Assembly: GCA_014651175.1 (NCBI GenBank)
Contig: BMWJ01000007.1
Coordinates: 372,001-436,000, forward strand
Direction of reading: 5' to 3'
Source of the DNA: Streptomyces clavifer
GTDB taxonomy: Bacteria > Actinomycetota > Actinomycetes > Streptomycetales > Streptomycetaceae
Length of the DNA: 64,000 bases
Positions 52,212-60,509 of this stretch are shown here, in pieces; the stretch's first letter is position 1; every line of letters begins with the position of its first letter. Made by a program: the position numbers and the translations under genes. The notes beneath the pieces were generated by a model, which was given only the letters and a program-made list of their open reading frames with translations, was not told the origin of the DNA and did no database searches.

Positions 52212-53411
52212 TCACTTCCCCATGACAAGACCCGCCTGGGCCGCTCCGCGGCTGAGGACCACGCCGCGGATCCGGTCGCGGACCTCGCGCAGGTGCTCGG
52301 CGGGTTCGCCGAGGCCGACCACGCGCCCGGCCCGGGGGTCGAACCACTGGGGGATGAACTCGGCCTTGCTCACGGTCCAGCGCTTCGCCGCGCCCTTCGG
52401 CGGTGCGAAGGTGAAGCGGCCCATCGAGCTCTCGTTGCCCCGCGGGTCCTGAGCCCCTTCGTGATTGACCATCGCACCGGCGATCTGGTCACCCATGCCG
52501 TAGATGATCCAGGTGCCGTTGACCTTCTCGTACGCCTGCGGAACGTGGGCGTGCGTGCCGAGGATCAGGTCGATGTCGGGGCGCCCCCCGGTGCCGGAGG
52601 CCGTGAGCTCGCGACCGAGGTCGAGCTGGACGTCGTCGGGCGCGTCCTGCCATTCCGTCCCCCAGTGGAGGGAGAGGACGACCACGTCGGCGCCCGCGCG
52701 GCGCGCCGCGCGGGCGTCCGCCACGATGCGGTCCTTGTCGATCAGGTTGACCGCCCAGGGCCGGTCGGCGGGCAGCGGCAGGTCGTTGGTGCCGTACGTG
52801 TACGCGAGGTGGGCGACCTTCGCCGCGTTCTTGCCCGGGCCCGCCCGGAGGAGGGTGGGGCGGCCCGCCTCGGCGGCGGAGCGGGCGGAGCCGGCGTGGG
52901 CGACGCCGGCCTCGTCCAGGGCGTCCAGCGTGCGGTCGATGCCGGGAGCGCCGTCGTCCAGGCTGTGGTTGGAGGCGGTGGAGCAGGAGTCGAAGCCGGT
53001 GGCGTGCAGCGCCGTCGCCACCTCGGGCGGTGATTTGAAGGACGGGTAGCCCGTGTAGGGGCCGCCTTTCTGCCCGTACACCGTCTCCATGTGACAGATG
53101 GCCAGATCCGCACCGGAGACGAGGGGCGCGGCGCCCTTGAGCATCGGGCGGAAGTCGTAGCCCCTGCCGCCCGCGTCGACCGCGGCCCGGTCGATGACCG
53201 AGGAGTGGGGCAGGACGTCCCCCGAGGCCAGCAGCGTGAAGGGCCGCGCACCGCCTTCTCCCCCGCCGGCCGCGCCGCTCGCGCCGTGCCCGGCGGACGG
53301 GTGCCGTCCGGCGAATCCGGGGGGCGTGGACTGCTGGCCGGTACAGGCCGTAGCGGCAGCGAGGAGGCCCGCGACGGCGATCAGCGTGGTTTTTCGGATG
53401 CGCTTCGCCAT
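52212..53411 (-). CDS. CapA-family lipoprotein (metallophosphatase-like)
   Basis: 399 aa. A short signal peptide ends in ATAC, a plausible lipobox (Cys near residue 23). The CapA domain begins at FTLLASGDVLPH, with further motifs ADLAICHMETVYG, STASNHSLDDG, VVVLSLHWGTEW and LILGTHAHVPQAYEKVNG. These resemble calcineurin-like metallophosphatases; CapA proteins function in polyglutamate capsule synthesis, but most actinobacterial relatives are uncharacterised. The ATG at 53411 is chosen because it starts the signal peptide; a further frame to 53465 adds residues without that character. No capB or capC genes adjoin it. Confidence 0.88.
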   Translation of the reverse strand: MAKRIRKTTLIAVAGLLAAATACTGQQSTPPGFAGRHPSAGHGASGAAGGGEGGARPFTLLASGDVLPHSSVIDRAAVDAGGRGYDFRPMLKGAAPLVSGADLAICHMETVYGQKGGPYTGYPSFKSPPEVATALHATGFDSCSTASNHSLDDGAPGIDRTLDALDEAGVAHAGSARSAAEAGRPTLLRAGPGKNAAKVAHLAYTYGTNDLPLPADRPWAVNLIDKDRIVADARAARRAGADVVVLSLHWGTEWQDAPDDVQLDLGRELTASGTGGRPDIDLILGTHAHVPQAYEKVNGTWIIYGMGDQIAGAMVNHEGAQDPRGNESSMGRFTFAPPKGAAKRWTVSKAEFIPQWFDPRAGRVVGLGEPAEHLREVRDRIRGVVLSRGAAQAGLVMGK

Positions 53412-53668
53412 CTGCACGACTCCCGGTTCGGATGATTTCAGCCATCCGAATACACATATATTCATACTGCCGAGTCAAGGACAAAGAAGATGAAGTACCT
53501 GAATCGGCCGTATCGCCATCCCTCGACCGTTCACCGCACCACTCGCCGCTCTGTGCGACCGCTCGGCGCACACCTCGGCGCACCGCCTGTTCCCCCGCGC
53601 CTCGATGCGTTCGTATACGCCAGGCGGGAGCGAGGCGGCAGGAGCCTCTTCGGGAAAGGACGTTCACG

Positions 53669-54238
53669 ATGACCACGGCGACAACCGATGAGCGCACCCT
53701 CGCGGAGCTGCAGCGGGAGCACGGGCCCGCGCTGCTCCACTTCCTGCTGGGACTGACGTTCGGCGACCGTCAGCGGGCGGAGGACCTCTCCCAGGAGACG
53801 CTGCTGCGCGCGTGGCAGCACCCGGAGGCGTTCGACGCGCCCTACGACTCGATGCGGCCCTGGCTCTTCACCGTCGCCCGGCGTCTGGCCATCGACGCCC
53901 GCAGGTCCCGCCAGGCCCGGCCGACCGAGGTCAGCGACGTCGTCCTGGAGAGCGCGCCCGCCCGGGAGGACACCGCGGACTCGGCGGTCCGCGCCCTCGA
54001 TGTGCGCGAGGCCGTCAGGACGCTCAGCCCCGAGCACCGGGCGGTGCTGGTGCAGATCTACTTCCGCGGGCTGAGCGTGGGCGAGACGGCCCAGATCCTC
54101 GGCATACCGGCGGGCACGGTCAAATCGCGCTCCTACTACGCGCTGCGACTGCTGTCCCGCAACCTGCCGGGCTACTCCAGCAGGTCCTCCTCGTCGAGCA
54201 GCGCGAGCAGGGACACGGCGTCCGCGACCTCCACGTAG
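53669..54238 (+). CDS. ECF RNA polymerase sigma factor
   Basis: 189 aa. Region 2 is LLHFLLGLTFGDRQRAEDLSQETLLRAWQHPEAFD through RPWLFTVARRLAIDARRS, and region 4 is VRTLSPEHRAVLVQIYFRGLSVGETAQILGIPAGTVKSRSYYALRLL. The tail beyond LSRNLPGY is Ser-rich (residues about 170-189). The ATG at 53669 has GGGAAAGGA upstream. The last 67 bp overlap a leftward gene for a small zinc-finger anti-sigma-like protein, so the two are convergent. Target promoters are unknown; a self-regulated promoter is likely. Confidence 0.93.
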   Translation: MTTATTDERTLAELQREHGPALLHFLLGLTFGDRQRAEDLSQETLLRAWQHPEAFDAPYDSMRPWLFTVARRLAIDARRSRQARPTEVSDVVLESAPAREDTADSAVRALDVREAVRTLSPEHRAVLVQIYFRGLSVGETAQILGIPAGTVKSRSYYALRLLSRNLPGYSSRSSSSSSASRDTASATST

Positions 54239-54369
54239 GCCGCGGCGCACGCGTCGCACCGCTGGAGGTGCCGGGCGACCGGGCCCGTCTCGTCGGCGGG
54301 CAGGGCGTCGAGCACGTACGCGCCCAGCAGCTGCCGCACGTGGGGGTCGTCACCGCGGTCGGCGGTCAT
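54172..54369 (-). CDS. Small zinc-finger anti-sigma-like protein, convergent with ECF sigma gene
   Basis: 65 aa. It matches only the zinc-binding N-terminal domain of anti-sigma factors: LGAYVLDALPADETGPVARHLQRCDACAAAYVEV, with H-x3-C-x2-C at His34, Cys38, Cys41. There is no membrane helix, so it would be soluble. The final part (VSLLALLDEEDLLE) is acidic. Its last 67 bp lie opposite the end of the sigma gene. It probably restrains that sigma factor, perhaps with redox or zinc control. The ATG at 54369 is the first start that gives the motif; a longer reading to 54495 adds Arg-rich sequence without similarity. Confidence 0.8.
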   Translation of the reverse strand: MTADRGDDPHVRQLLGAYVLDALPADETGPVARHLQRCDACAAAYVEVADAVSLLALLDEEDLLE

Positions 54370-54480
54370 CTCACCTCGTATCTCCCGACGGATCCTGCCC
54401 TTCTGCCCACGCGGGGCATCCGCCCCCGGTTCAATGCTGCGTGAAGCCCGGTACCGAGTCGAAGGAAGAGGCGAGACGGG

Positions 54481-54999
54481 ATGCGTCCCGAACATGATGA
54501 CGGACCCGGCGGGGGCGGGCTGCTGGTCCCGATGGCCTGGATGTACGCCGAGTACGTCGCGGACGAGTTACTGGTGACCGGTGACCTGATGGAACCGGCC
54601 ACGCTGGAGTACCGCGCGGGACGCGATGCGCTCGCCCTGACGCTCTTCCTCTCCGACGGGGCGGTGGCCGATGCGCTGCCCGCGGCCCGGGTGGACGAGC
54701 TGCGGCTCCTCACCGCGTACGGCGCGTCCTGGAGACGCTGGGTCTGCGAGCGGCTGACCGCCCTGACGCTGCCCGCGCCCCCGGCCGGGCAGCCGGATCC
54801 CGACCTCGCACTGGCGCGTGCGGCCTGGCGGTGGCTGGAGGAGACGGAGCTGCTGGCCGCGGATCTCGACGCGATCGGGCCGCCCCCCTGGGAGCCGGTG
54901 GGCGACGACGGGGCCGGGGAGTACGGGGAGGCGCGGGTGTGGACGCCCGCGTGGCAGCTGGGACTGCCGCTGGGACACCTGGCGATCCATCTGTACTGA
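54481..54999 (+). CDS. Hypothetical protein
   Basis: 172 aa, acidic and rich in Ala, Leu and Trp, no signal peptide or membrane segment. I see no recognised motif. MAWMYAEYVADELLVTGDLMEPATLEY is followed by a long helix-rich part with several Trp residues (SWRRWVCERLTALTL, AAWRWLEETELLAADL). Codon use is strong and the ATG has GAGGCGAGACGGG upstream. It starts 111 bp after the anti-sigma-like gene's start on the other strand and ends 22 bp before the convergent LytS-type gene. Could be a metabolic or stress helper protein; no function is offered. Confidence 0.7.
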   Translation: MRPEHDDGPGGGGLLVPMAWMYAEYVADELLVTGDLMEPATLEYRAGRDALALTLFLSDGAVADALPAARVDELRLLTAYGASWRRWVCERLTALTLPAPPAGQPDPDLALARAAWRWLEETELLAADLDAIGPPPWEPVGDDGAGEYGEARVWTPAWQLGLPLGHLAIHLY

Positions 55000-55020
55000 G
55001 CGCCGGGCAGCCGCGGCCGG

Positions 55021-56208
55021 TCACGAACCGTGTACTCCCGCGCGGTACTTGGGCAGCCGCAGGGTGATCCTCATGCCCGCCCCGACGCCCGTCTCGATGA
55101 CCAGCCCGTAGTCGTCGCCGTACACCTGCCGCAGGCGTTCGTCCACGTTGAGCAGGCCGATTCCGGTGGAGGCGTCGCCCTCGCCGCGCAGGATCCGCCG
55201 CAGCCGCTCCGGCTCCATGCCGGTGCCGTCGTCCTCGATGACGACCTCCGCCTCGGCACCCGCGTCCAGGGCGCTGATGGTGATGCGGCTCCTGGTGACG
55301 GCCCCCTCCAGGCCGTGCTTGACGGCGTTCTCCACGAGGGGCTGGAGACAGAGGAACGGAAGGGCGACGGGCAGCACCTCCGGGGCGACCTGGAGGGTGA
55401 CCGAGAGCCGCTCACCGAAGCGGGCCCGCACCAGCGCGAGGTACTGGTCGATGGAGTGCAGCTCGTCCGCCAGCGTGGTGAACTCGCCGTGCTTGCGGAA
55501 GGAGTACCGGGTGAAGTCGGCGAACTCCAGCAGCAGCTCGCGTGCCTGCTCGGGGTCGGTGCGGACGAACGAGGCGATGGCCGCCAGCGAGTTGAAGACG
55601 AAGTGCGGCGAGATCTGGGCCCGCAGTGCCTTGATCTCGGCTTCGATCAGCTGCGTACGGGAGCGGTCGAGCTCGGCGAGCTCCAGCTGGACACAGACCC
55701 AGCGGGCCACCTCGCCCGCCGCCCTGGCCAGGACGGCGGATTCCCGCGGGGCGTAGGCGACGAGCGTGCCGAGCACCCGGTGGTCGACCGTCAGCGGGAC
55801 GGCGACGGCCCAGCGCAGTGGGCAGTCGAGGTCGCCGCAGTCGCTGCGGAAGGCGGTGTCCCGGCCGCTGGCGAGAAGTTCACGGACGTGCTGCATCACG
55901 TCCGTGCCGTGGTGGTCCCCTTCGCCGTCCCAGACGAGCACCCGGTCCCGGTCGGTGAGGCACAGGGCGTTGGTGCCGAGCAGGGAGCGGAGCCGGCGGG
56001 CCGACCTGCGGGCGCTCTCCTCGGTGAGTCCGGCGCGCAGCGGCGGCGCGGCCAGGGAGGCCGTGTGCAGGGTCTCGAACGTGGCGTGCTCGACGGGTGT
56101 GCCCACGTCGCTGGGGCGCACGGGACGGGCCGTGCGCCCCAGGAGGAAGCCGGTGCCGAACAGCAGCAGGGCGAGCACGGCGATGACGCCGACGGCCGCT
56201 CCGGTCAA
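55021..56208 (-). CDS. LytS-type sensor histidine kinase
   Basis: 395 aa. One N-terminal hydrophobic helix (VIAVLALLLFGTGFLLG), then a GAF-like sensor region (about residues 60-175, with a Cys pair in SDCGDLDCPLRWAVAVPL), and a LytS/YehU-type kinase core: phospho-accepting His202 in ISPHFVFNSLAAIASF, LQPLVENAVKHGL as the N box and DDGTGM with GIGLLNV in the ATP lid. The TTG at 56208 is the start; it overlaps the symporter stop as TTGA and has GGAGG 5 nt upstream, so it is translated with the transporter. The partner is the LytTR gene at 58117-58869 in the same operon. The likely signal is the substrate of the symporter. Confidence 0.9.
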   Translation of the reverse strand: MTGAAVGVIAVLALLLFGTGFLLGRTARPVRPSDVGTPVEHATFETLHTASLAAPPLRAGLTEESARRSARRLRSLLGTNALCLTDRDRVLVWDGEGDHHGTDVMQHVRELLASGRDTAFRSDCGDLDCPLRWAVAVPLTVDHRVLGTLVAYAPRESAVLARAAGEVARWVCVQLELAELDRSRTQLIEAEIKALRAQISPHFVFNSLAAIASFVRTDPEQARELLLEFADFTRYSFRKHGEFTTLADELHSIDQYLALVRARFGERLSVTLQVAPEVLPVALPFLCLQPLVENAVKHGLEGAVTRSRITISALDAGAEAEVVIEDDGTGMEPERLRRILRGEGDASTGIGLLNVDERLRQVYGDDYGLVIETGVGAGMRITLRLPKYRAGVHGS

Positions 56209-57695
56209 CGTCCCCTCCCGGAGGTCAGGGCTTCCGGCAGGTGGAAGCGGGTCATCGCGGCGTTGGTGCCCGGCGGTATCCGTCCGGGGGTGGCGAGGGA
56301 GACGAGGATCATCGCGAGGAAGCCGACCGGCACCGACCAGACGGCGGGCCAGGCGAGCAGGGCGTGCGGCCAGCCGGGCGGACGGACCGCGCCGCTGACG
56401 GTGATGGCCACGGACAGCAGGGCGGAGCCGCCGCCGAGCAGCAGCCCCGCGATCGCACCCGGCGGGGTGAGCCGCCGCCACCAGATGCCGAGGACGAGCA
56501 GCGGGCAGAAGGAGGAGGCCGAGACCGCGAACGCCATGCCCACGGCGTCGGCCACCGGCACCCGGCTGACCAGCAGCGAACCCGCCAGAGGCACGGCGAT
56601 GGCGAGGACGGTGGCCACCCGGAAGTGGCGTACGCCGCGGGAGGGCAGGACGTCCTGCGTGATCACTCCGGCGACGGCCATGGTGAGCCCGGAGGCCGTG
56701 GAGAGGAACGCGGCGAAGGCCCCGCCCGCGACGAGCGCGCCGAGCAGGTCGCCTCCGAGTCCGCCGATCACCCGCGCGGGCAGCAGCAGTACGGCCGCGT
56801 CGGCGTCACCGCCGTGGATGAGCTCGGGGGCGTACAGCCTGCCCAGCGCCCCGTACACCGGCGGCAGCAGGTAGAACAGGCCGACCAGGGCGAGCACGGC
56901 GACCGTGGTGCGGCGGGCGTCGCGGCCGTTGGGGCTGGTGTAGAAGCGGACCACGACGTGGGGCAGGCCCATCGTGCCGAGGAAGGTGGCCACGATCAGC
57001 CCGTACGTCGCGTACAGCGGATGGTCGGCGCGGAAGGCGGAAGCCTGCTCGTCGAAGCTGACACGGGGCTGCCCGTCGCCCTGCCAGGCCAGCACCAGGA
57101 AGATCGCCGGCACGAGGAGCGCGGTCAGCTTCAGCCAGTACTGGAATACCTGCACGAAGGTGATCGAGCGCATGCCGCCCGCCGCGACGGCGAGCACCAC
57201 GACGGAGGCGACGAGTACGTCGCCGAGCCAGCCGGGGGCTCCGGTGAGGATCCTCAGCGTGAGGCCGGCGCCCTGCAGCTGGGGCACGAGGTACAGCCAG
57301 CCCGCGCCGACGACGAAGACACTGACCAGCCTGCGCACCTGGCGTGATTCCAGGCGCCCTTCGGCGAAGTCGGGCAGGGTGTACGCCCCCGAGCGACGCA
57401 GCGGCGCGGCGACGAAGATCAACAGCAGCAGGTATCCGGCGGTGTAGCCGACCGGGTACCAGAGCATGTCGGGTCCGTGCACCAGGACCAGGCCCGCGAT
57501 GCCGAGGAAGGAGGCGGCGGAGAGGTACTCGCCGCTGATCGCCGCCGCGTTGAGCCGCGGCCGGACGGTGCGCGAGGCGACGTAGAAGTCGGACGTGGTG
57601 CGCGAGATCCGCAGTCCGAAGCCGCCGACGAGCACGGTGGCCAGGACGACGAGCGCGACCGCCACCACCGATGCCGGATGGCCGGGTGCGTTCAC
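56205..57695 (-). CDS. Sodium:solute symporter, acetate/monocarboxylate type
   Basis: 496 aa with about 13 hydrophobic helices. It matches the SSS family ActP branch: SDFYVASRTVRPRLNAAAISGEYLSAASFLGIAGLVLVHG, YTLPDFAEGRLESRQVRRL, FLGTMGLPHVVVRFYTSPNGRDARRT and SFCPLLVLGIWWRRLTPPGAIAGLL. These carry acetate, pyruvate or related acids with sodium. GTG start at 57695, overlapping the DUF485 gene stop as GTGA. A preceding DUF485 gene is the usual partner of ActP-like transporters. With LytS/LytTR in the same operon, it probably responds to an external carboxylate. Confidence 0.92.
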   Translation of the reverse strand: MNAPGHPASVVAVALVVLATVLVGGFGLRISRTTSDFYVASRTVRPRLNAAAISGEYLSAASFLGIAGLVLVHGPDMLWYPVGYTAGYLLLLIFVAAPLRRSGAYTLPDFAEGRLESRQVRRLVSVFVVGAGWLYLVPQLQGAGLTLRILTGAPGWLGDVLVASVVVLAVAAGGMRSITFVQVFQYWLKLTALLVPAIFLVLAWQGDGQPRVSFDEQASAFRADHPLYATYGLIVATFLGTMGLPHVVVRFYTSPNGRDARRTTVAVLALVGLFYLLPPVYGALGRLYAPELIHGGDADAAVLLLPARVIGGLGGDLLGALVAGGAFAAFLSTASGLTMAVAGVITQDVLPSRGVRHFRVATVLAIAVPLAGSLLVSRVPVADAVGMAFAVSASSFCPLLVLGIWWRRLTPPGAIAGLLLGGGSALLSVAITVSGAVRPPGWPHALLAWPAVWSVPVGFLAMILVSLATPGRIPPGTNAAMTRFHLPEALTSGRGR

Positions 57696-58054
57696 GGTGC
57701 GGGGCGGCCTTCCACCAGTCGGGCGAAGTCGCGTTCGTTGCGCTCGGCCCGCCGCACGTACCACCACCCGGCGAGGGTGAGCGGCGGATAGGTGGCGAAT
57801 CCGAGCACCGCCCAGACGACGGCGTTGCTGTGGAGTGCCTCGAAGACGAGCGGCAGGGTGCCGGCGGCGAGGGCGAGCCCGGCGAAGGCGGTGAGTCCGG
57901 CGCGGAGCTGGCTGCGCATCAGCGAGCGGACGTAGGCGCCGCCGAGCGCGGTCTGCTCGTCGATCTCCGACTGGGCACGGTAGCGGGGCAGCGGACGCAC
58001 CCGCCGGGGCTCCCCCGTGACCACTTCGCGCCGGGGTGTGCTCTCTGCGGACAT
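57692..58054 (-). CDS. DUF485 small membrane protein
   Basis: 120 aa with two hydrophobic helices (LTAFAGLALAAGTLPLVFEAL and VWAVLGFATYPPLTLAGWWYV). It is the small companion typically encoded before ActP-type symporters and may help assemble them. The N-terminal half is polar (residues 1-45). Overlaps the symporter start. Confidence 0.88.
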   Translation of the reverse strand: MSAESTPRREVVTGEPRRVRPLPRYRAQSEIDEQTALGGAYVRSLMRSQLRAGLTAFAGLALAAGTLPLVFEALHSNAVVWAVLGFATYPPLTLAGWWYVRRAERNERDFARLVEGRPAP

Positions 58055-58116
58055 GGGCTCGGAGTGTAGGCGGCGCGGAGGCGGCTGGGAAGAGGTCGAA
58101 GCCGGGTCGGCCCAGG

Positions 58117-58869
58117 TCAGCGGCCGGTCTGGCGCATGAGGAGATCGCGCAGGGCGCGGGTGTGACGGCGGCTGACCGCGAGCTCCGCGTCGCCGATGCG
58201 CACGCTCATGCTGCCCGCGTCGAGGCGGAGCTCGTCGATGCGGCCCAGGGCCACGAGATGGCGGCGGTGGATGCGGACGAAGCCCCGGGACCGCCAGCGT
58301 TCCTCGAGGGTGGTGAGCGGGATCCTGACCAGGTGGCTGCCGGTGGCGGTGTGCAGCCGGGCGTAGTCGCCCTGCGCCTCGGCGTACGCGATGTCGTCCA
58401 CGGGGACGAAGCGGATGACGCCGCCGAGTTCGACGGCGATCTGGTCGGCGGCGGCGTCGTGGACGGGGGCGGAGCGTTCGCCCACCTGGTCCGCGACGCG
58501 TCGTACGGCCTCGGCCAGCCGCTCGCGGCGGACGGGCTTGAGCACGTAGTCGACGGCCTTGAGGTCGAAGGCGTGCACGGCGAAGCCCTCGTGGGCGGTG
58601 ACGAAGACGATGAGCGGGGGTGCGGCGAAGCCGGCCAGGAGCTGGGCGACGTCGAGTCCGGTGAGGCCGGCCATGTGGATGTCCAGGAAGACGACGTCGA
58701 TGGCCGAGGGGTCTTCGGGTCCGGCGTCGACGGCGCCGCCGATGCGGCGCAGTGCCTCGGTGGCGCCGGTGGCTCCCTCGGCACTCCGGATGCGGGGGTC
58801 GGCGCGCAGGAGGTAGAGCAGTTCCTCCAGGGCGGGTTCTTCGTCGTCGACGGCCAGTACGCGCAGCAT
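58117..58869 (-). CDS. LytTR-family response regulator
   Basis: 250 aa. Receiver domain: acidic pair VDDEE (residues 8-11), phospho-acceptor Asp63 in VVFLDIHMAG, and KPVRRERL with the switch Lys. C-terminal LytTR DNA-binding domain: GVIRFVPVDDIAYAEAQGDYARLHTATG and FVRIHRRHLVALGRIDEL. It regulates genes together with the LytS-type kinase encoded later in the operon. ATG at 58869, with TAAACT 8 nt upstream, consistent with a leaderless transcript. First gene of the leftward operon regulator-DUF485-symporter-kinase. Confidence 0.93.
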   Translation of the reverse strand: MLRVLAVDDEEPALEELLYLLRADPRIRSAEGATGATEALRRIGGAVDAGPEDPSAIDVVFLDIHMAGLTGLDVAQLLAGFAAPPLIVFVTAHEGFAVHAFDLKAVDYVLKPVRRERLAEAVRRVADQVGERSAPVHDAAADQIAVELGGVIRFVPVDDIAYAEAQGDYARLHTATGSHLVRIPLTTLEERWRSRGFVRIHRRHLVALGRIDELRLDAGSMSVRIGDAELAVSRRHTRALRDLLMRQTGR

Positions 58870-58941
58870 GAGGCCGGAGTTTAGGTGGTGTCCGGGCGAA
58901 GCGGGGTGAGTGATTCGCGGGTTCTCCCCGTATCCGAGGGC

Positions 58942-59598
58942 ATGCGCATCATCGAACCCCACCGCGACGCCGGAGCCTATGCGCTCAGGGTGCTCGGCGC
59001 TGCCGATGTCTTCCGCTTCGAGGAGCATCTGGCGGAGTGTTCCGCGTGCGGGGTCCGGGTGCGCGAATTCCGCGGGGTGGCGGCCGAGCTGGCGGCGTAC
59101 GCGCGCCGGACGCCGGCGGGGGTGGCTCCGGTGGTGTCTCCCGGGCCCGAGGTGCTGCGCCGCATGGTCGCCGCGGCCGCGTTCGGCCGGCGCACGTCCC
59201 GCAGACGGCGCCTGGCCCTGGTGGCGGCCGCCGTGGCGCTCGGCGTCGGAGGCCCGGCGTTGGTCCTGCAGGGCGTTCCCGCGGACCGGGCCGGGGCCGA
59301 ACGGTGGACGGCGACGGGCGGGCTTCCGGGGGTGAGCGCGGTGGTGACGACCGGTGCCCGGGAGTGGGGGACGGACGTCGGCCTGGAGGTGGCGCGCCTT
59401 CCGGTGGCGGCCGGGGTGTGCGCCCTGGTCGCCGTGGGCCGGGACGGCAGTGAGCAGACGGTGAGCACCTGGTCGGTGGCGGGGGCCGGCGGGAAGCCGG
59501 CGACCGTGCGGGGCGGCGCGGCGCTGGATCCTGCCGATATCGATCATTTCGAGGTACGGGCGTCGGACGGGCATCGGCTCGCGACCGTGACGCGCTGA
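58942..59598 (+). CDS. Orphan anti-sigma factor (zinc-finger and RskA-like)
   Basis: 218 aa. The zinc motif H-x3-C-x2-C is His29, Cys33 and Cys36 in FRFEEHLAECSACGVRV. A membrane helix lies at about residues 88-108 (LALVAAAVALGVGGPALVL) and an extracytoplasmic region of about 100 residues ends the protein (IDHFEVRASDGHRLATVTR), the RskA/SigK-regulator layout. No ECF sigma gene is adjacent, so its partner is elsewhere, perhaps the one at 53669. GTATCCGAGGGC precedes the ATG. Confidence 0.85.
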   Translation: MRIIEPHRDAGAYALRVLGAADVFRFEEHLAECSACGVRVREFRGVAAELAAYARRTPAGVAPVVSPGPEVLRRMVAAAAFGRRTSRRRRLALVAAAVALGVGGPALVLQGVPADRAGAERWTATGGLPGVSAVVTTGAREWGTDVGLEVARLPVAAGVCALVAVGRDGSEQTVSTWSVAGAGGKPATVRGGAALDPADIDHFEVRASDGHRLATVTR

Positions 59599-59603
59599 GG
59601 GCC

Positions 59604-60464
59604 CTACTTGAGCAGCCGGGACAGGCGCCGGTCGGCGAGGGGTCTGCCGCCGGTCTGGCAGGTGGGGCAGTACTGCAGCGCCGAGTCGCTGAACGAGACC
59701 TCGAGAACCGTGTCGCCGCACACCGGGCAGGGCTGTCCGGCACGGCCGTGGACGCGCATGCTGCTCTTCTTCTCGGCCTTGAGCCTCCCGGCCGCGAGGC
59801 CGCGGGAGCGATCGACGGCTTCCCGCAGGGTGGTGCGCATCGCCGTGTAGAGGTGGGTGACGTCGTCGTCGCCGAGGCTGGTGGTGAGCTTGAACGGGGA
59901 CATCTTCGCGACGTGCAGGATCTCGTCGCTGTAGGCGTTGCCGATGCCGGCGATCAGCGACTGGTCGCGCAGCGCTCCCTTGACCTGCCGCCGTTGCCCG
60001 CCGAGCAGCCTCGCGAACGCGTCCCGGTCGAAGGAGTCGGCCAGCGGATCGGGCCCCAGCCGTGCGACGGCCGGCACGTCGGCGGGGTCGTGAACCAGGT
60101 GGACCGCGAGGCGTTTGGTGGTGCCCATCTCCGTCAGGTCGAAACCGTCGCCGCCGCTCAGGACCGTACGCAGGGCCAGCGGCCCCTTGCCCGGGCGGGG
60201 CGGTGTGGTGGGGAAGCCGTCCTTCCACTGGAGCCAGCCCGCACGTGCCAGGTGGATGAGCAGATGGAGCGGGCCCGCCGCGATGTCCAGGAATTTGCCG
60301 TGGCGGGCCACGGAGGTGACGGTGGTGCCCTCCAGGGCGCCGAGCGGCGGCTCGTACGTCTTGAGGACGCTGATCGCCAGCGGCAGGACGCGGGCGATCT
60401 CCTTGCCGACCAGATGGTCGTCGAGGAATTCCCGCAGGGCTTCGACTTCCGGTAGTTCGGGCAT
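59604..60464 (-). CDS. Fpg/Nei-family DNA glycosylase
   Basis: 286 aa. N-terminal Pro2-Glu3 (MPELPEVE) is the catalytic end, forming the Schiff base with the damaged DNA site. The H2TH region includes LIAGIGNAYSDEILHVA and the C-terminal zinc finger is CPVC then CPTC (about residues 248-271). It removes oxidised bases such as 8-oxoguanine or formamidopyrimidines. Like several Streptomyces paralogues, it is not linked to mutM or rnc. The gene is convergent with the anti-sigma gene (5 bp between stops). Confidence 0.92.
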   Translation of the reverse strand: MPELPEVEALREFLDDHLVGKEIARVLPLAISVLKTYEPPLGALEGTTVTSVARHGKFLDIAAGPLHLLIHLARAGWLQWKDGFPTTPPRPGKGPLALRTVLSGGDGFDLTEMGTTKRLAVHLVHDPADVPAVARLGPDPLADSFDRDAFARLLGGQRRQVKGALRDQSLIAGIGNAYSDEILHVAKMSPFKLTTSLGDDDVTHLYTAMRTTLREAVDRSRGLAAGRLKAEKKSSMRVHGRAGQPCPVCGDTVLEVSFSDSALQYCPTCQTGGRPLADRRLSRLLK

Positions 60465-60509
60465 GACACCAGCCTGCCGCAGCGGCCCGGCGGATGCCTC
60501 CTCCGACGG

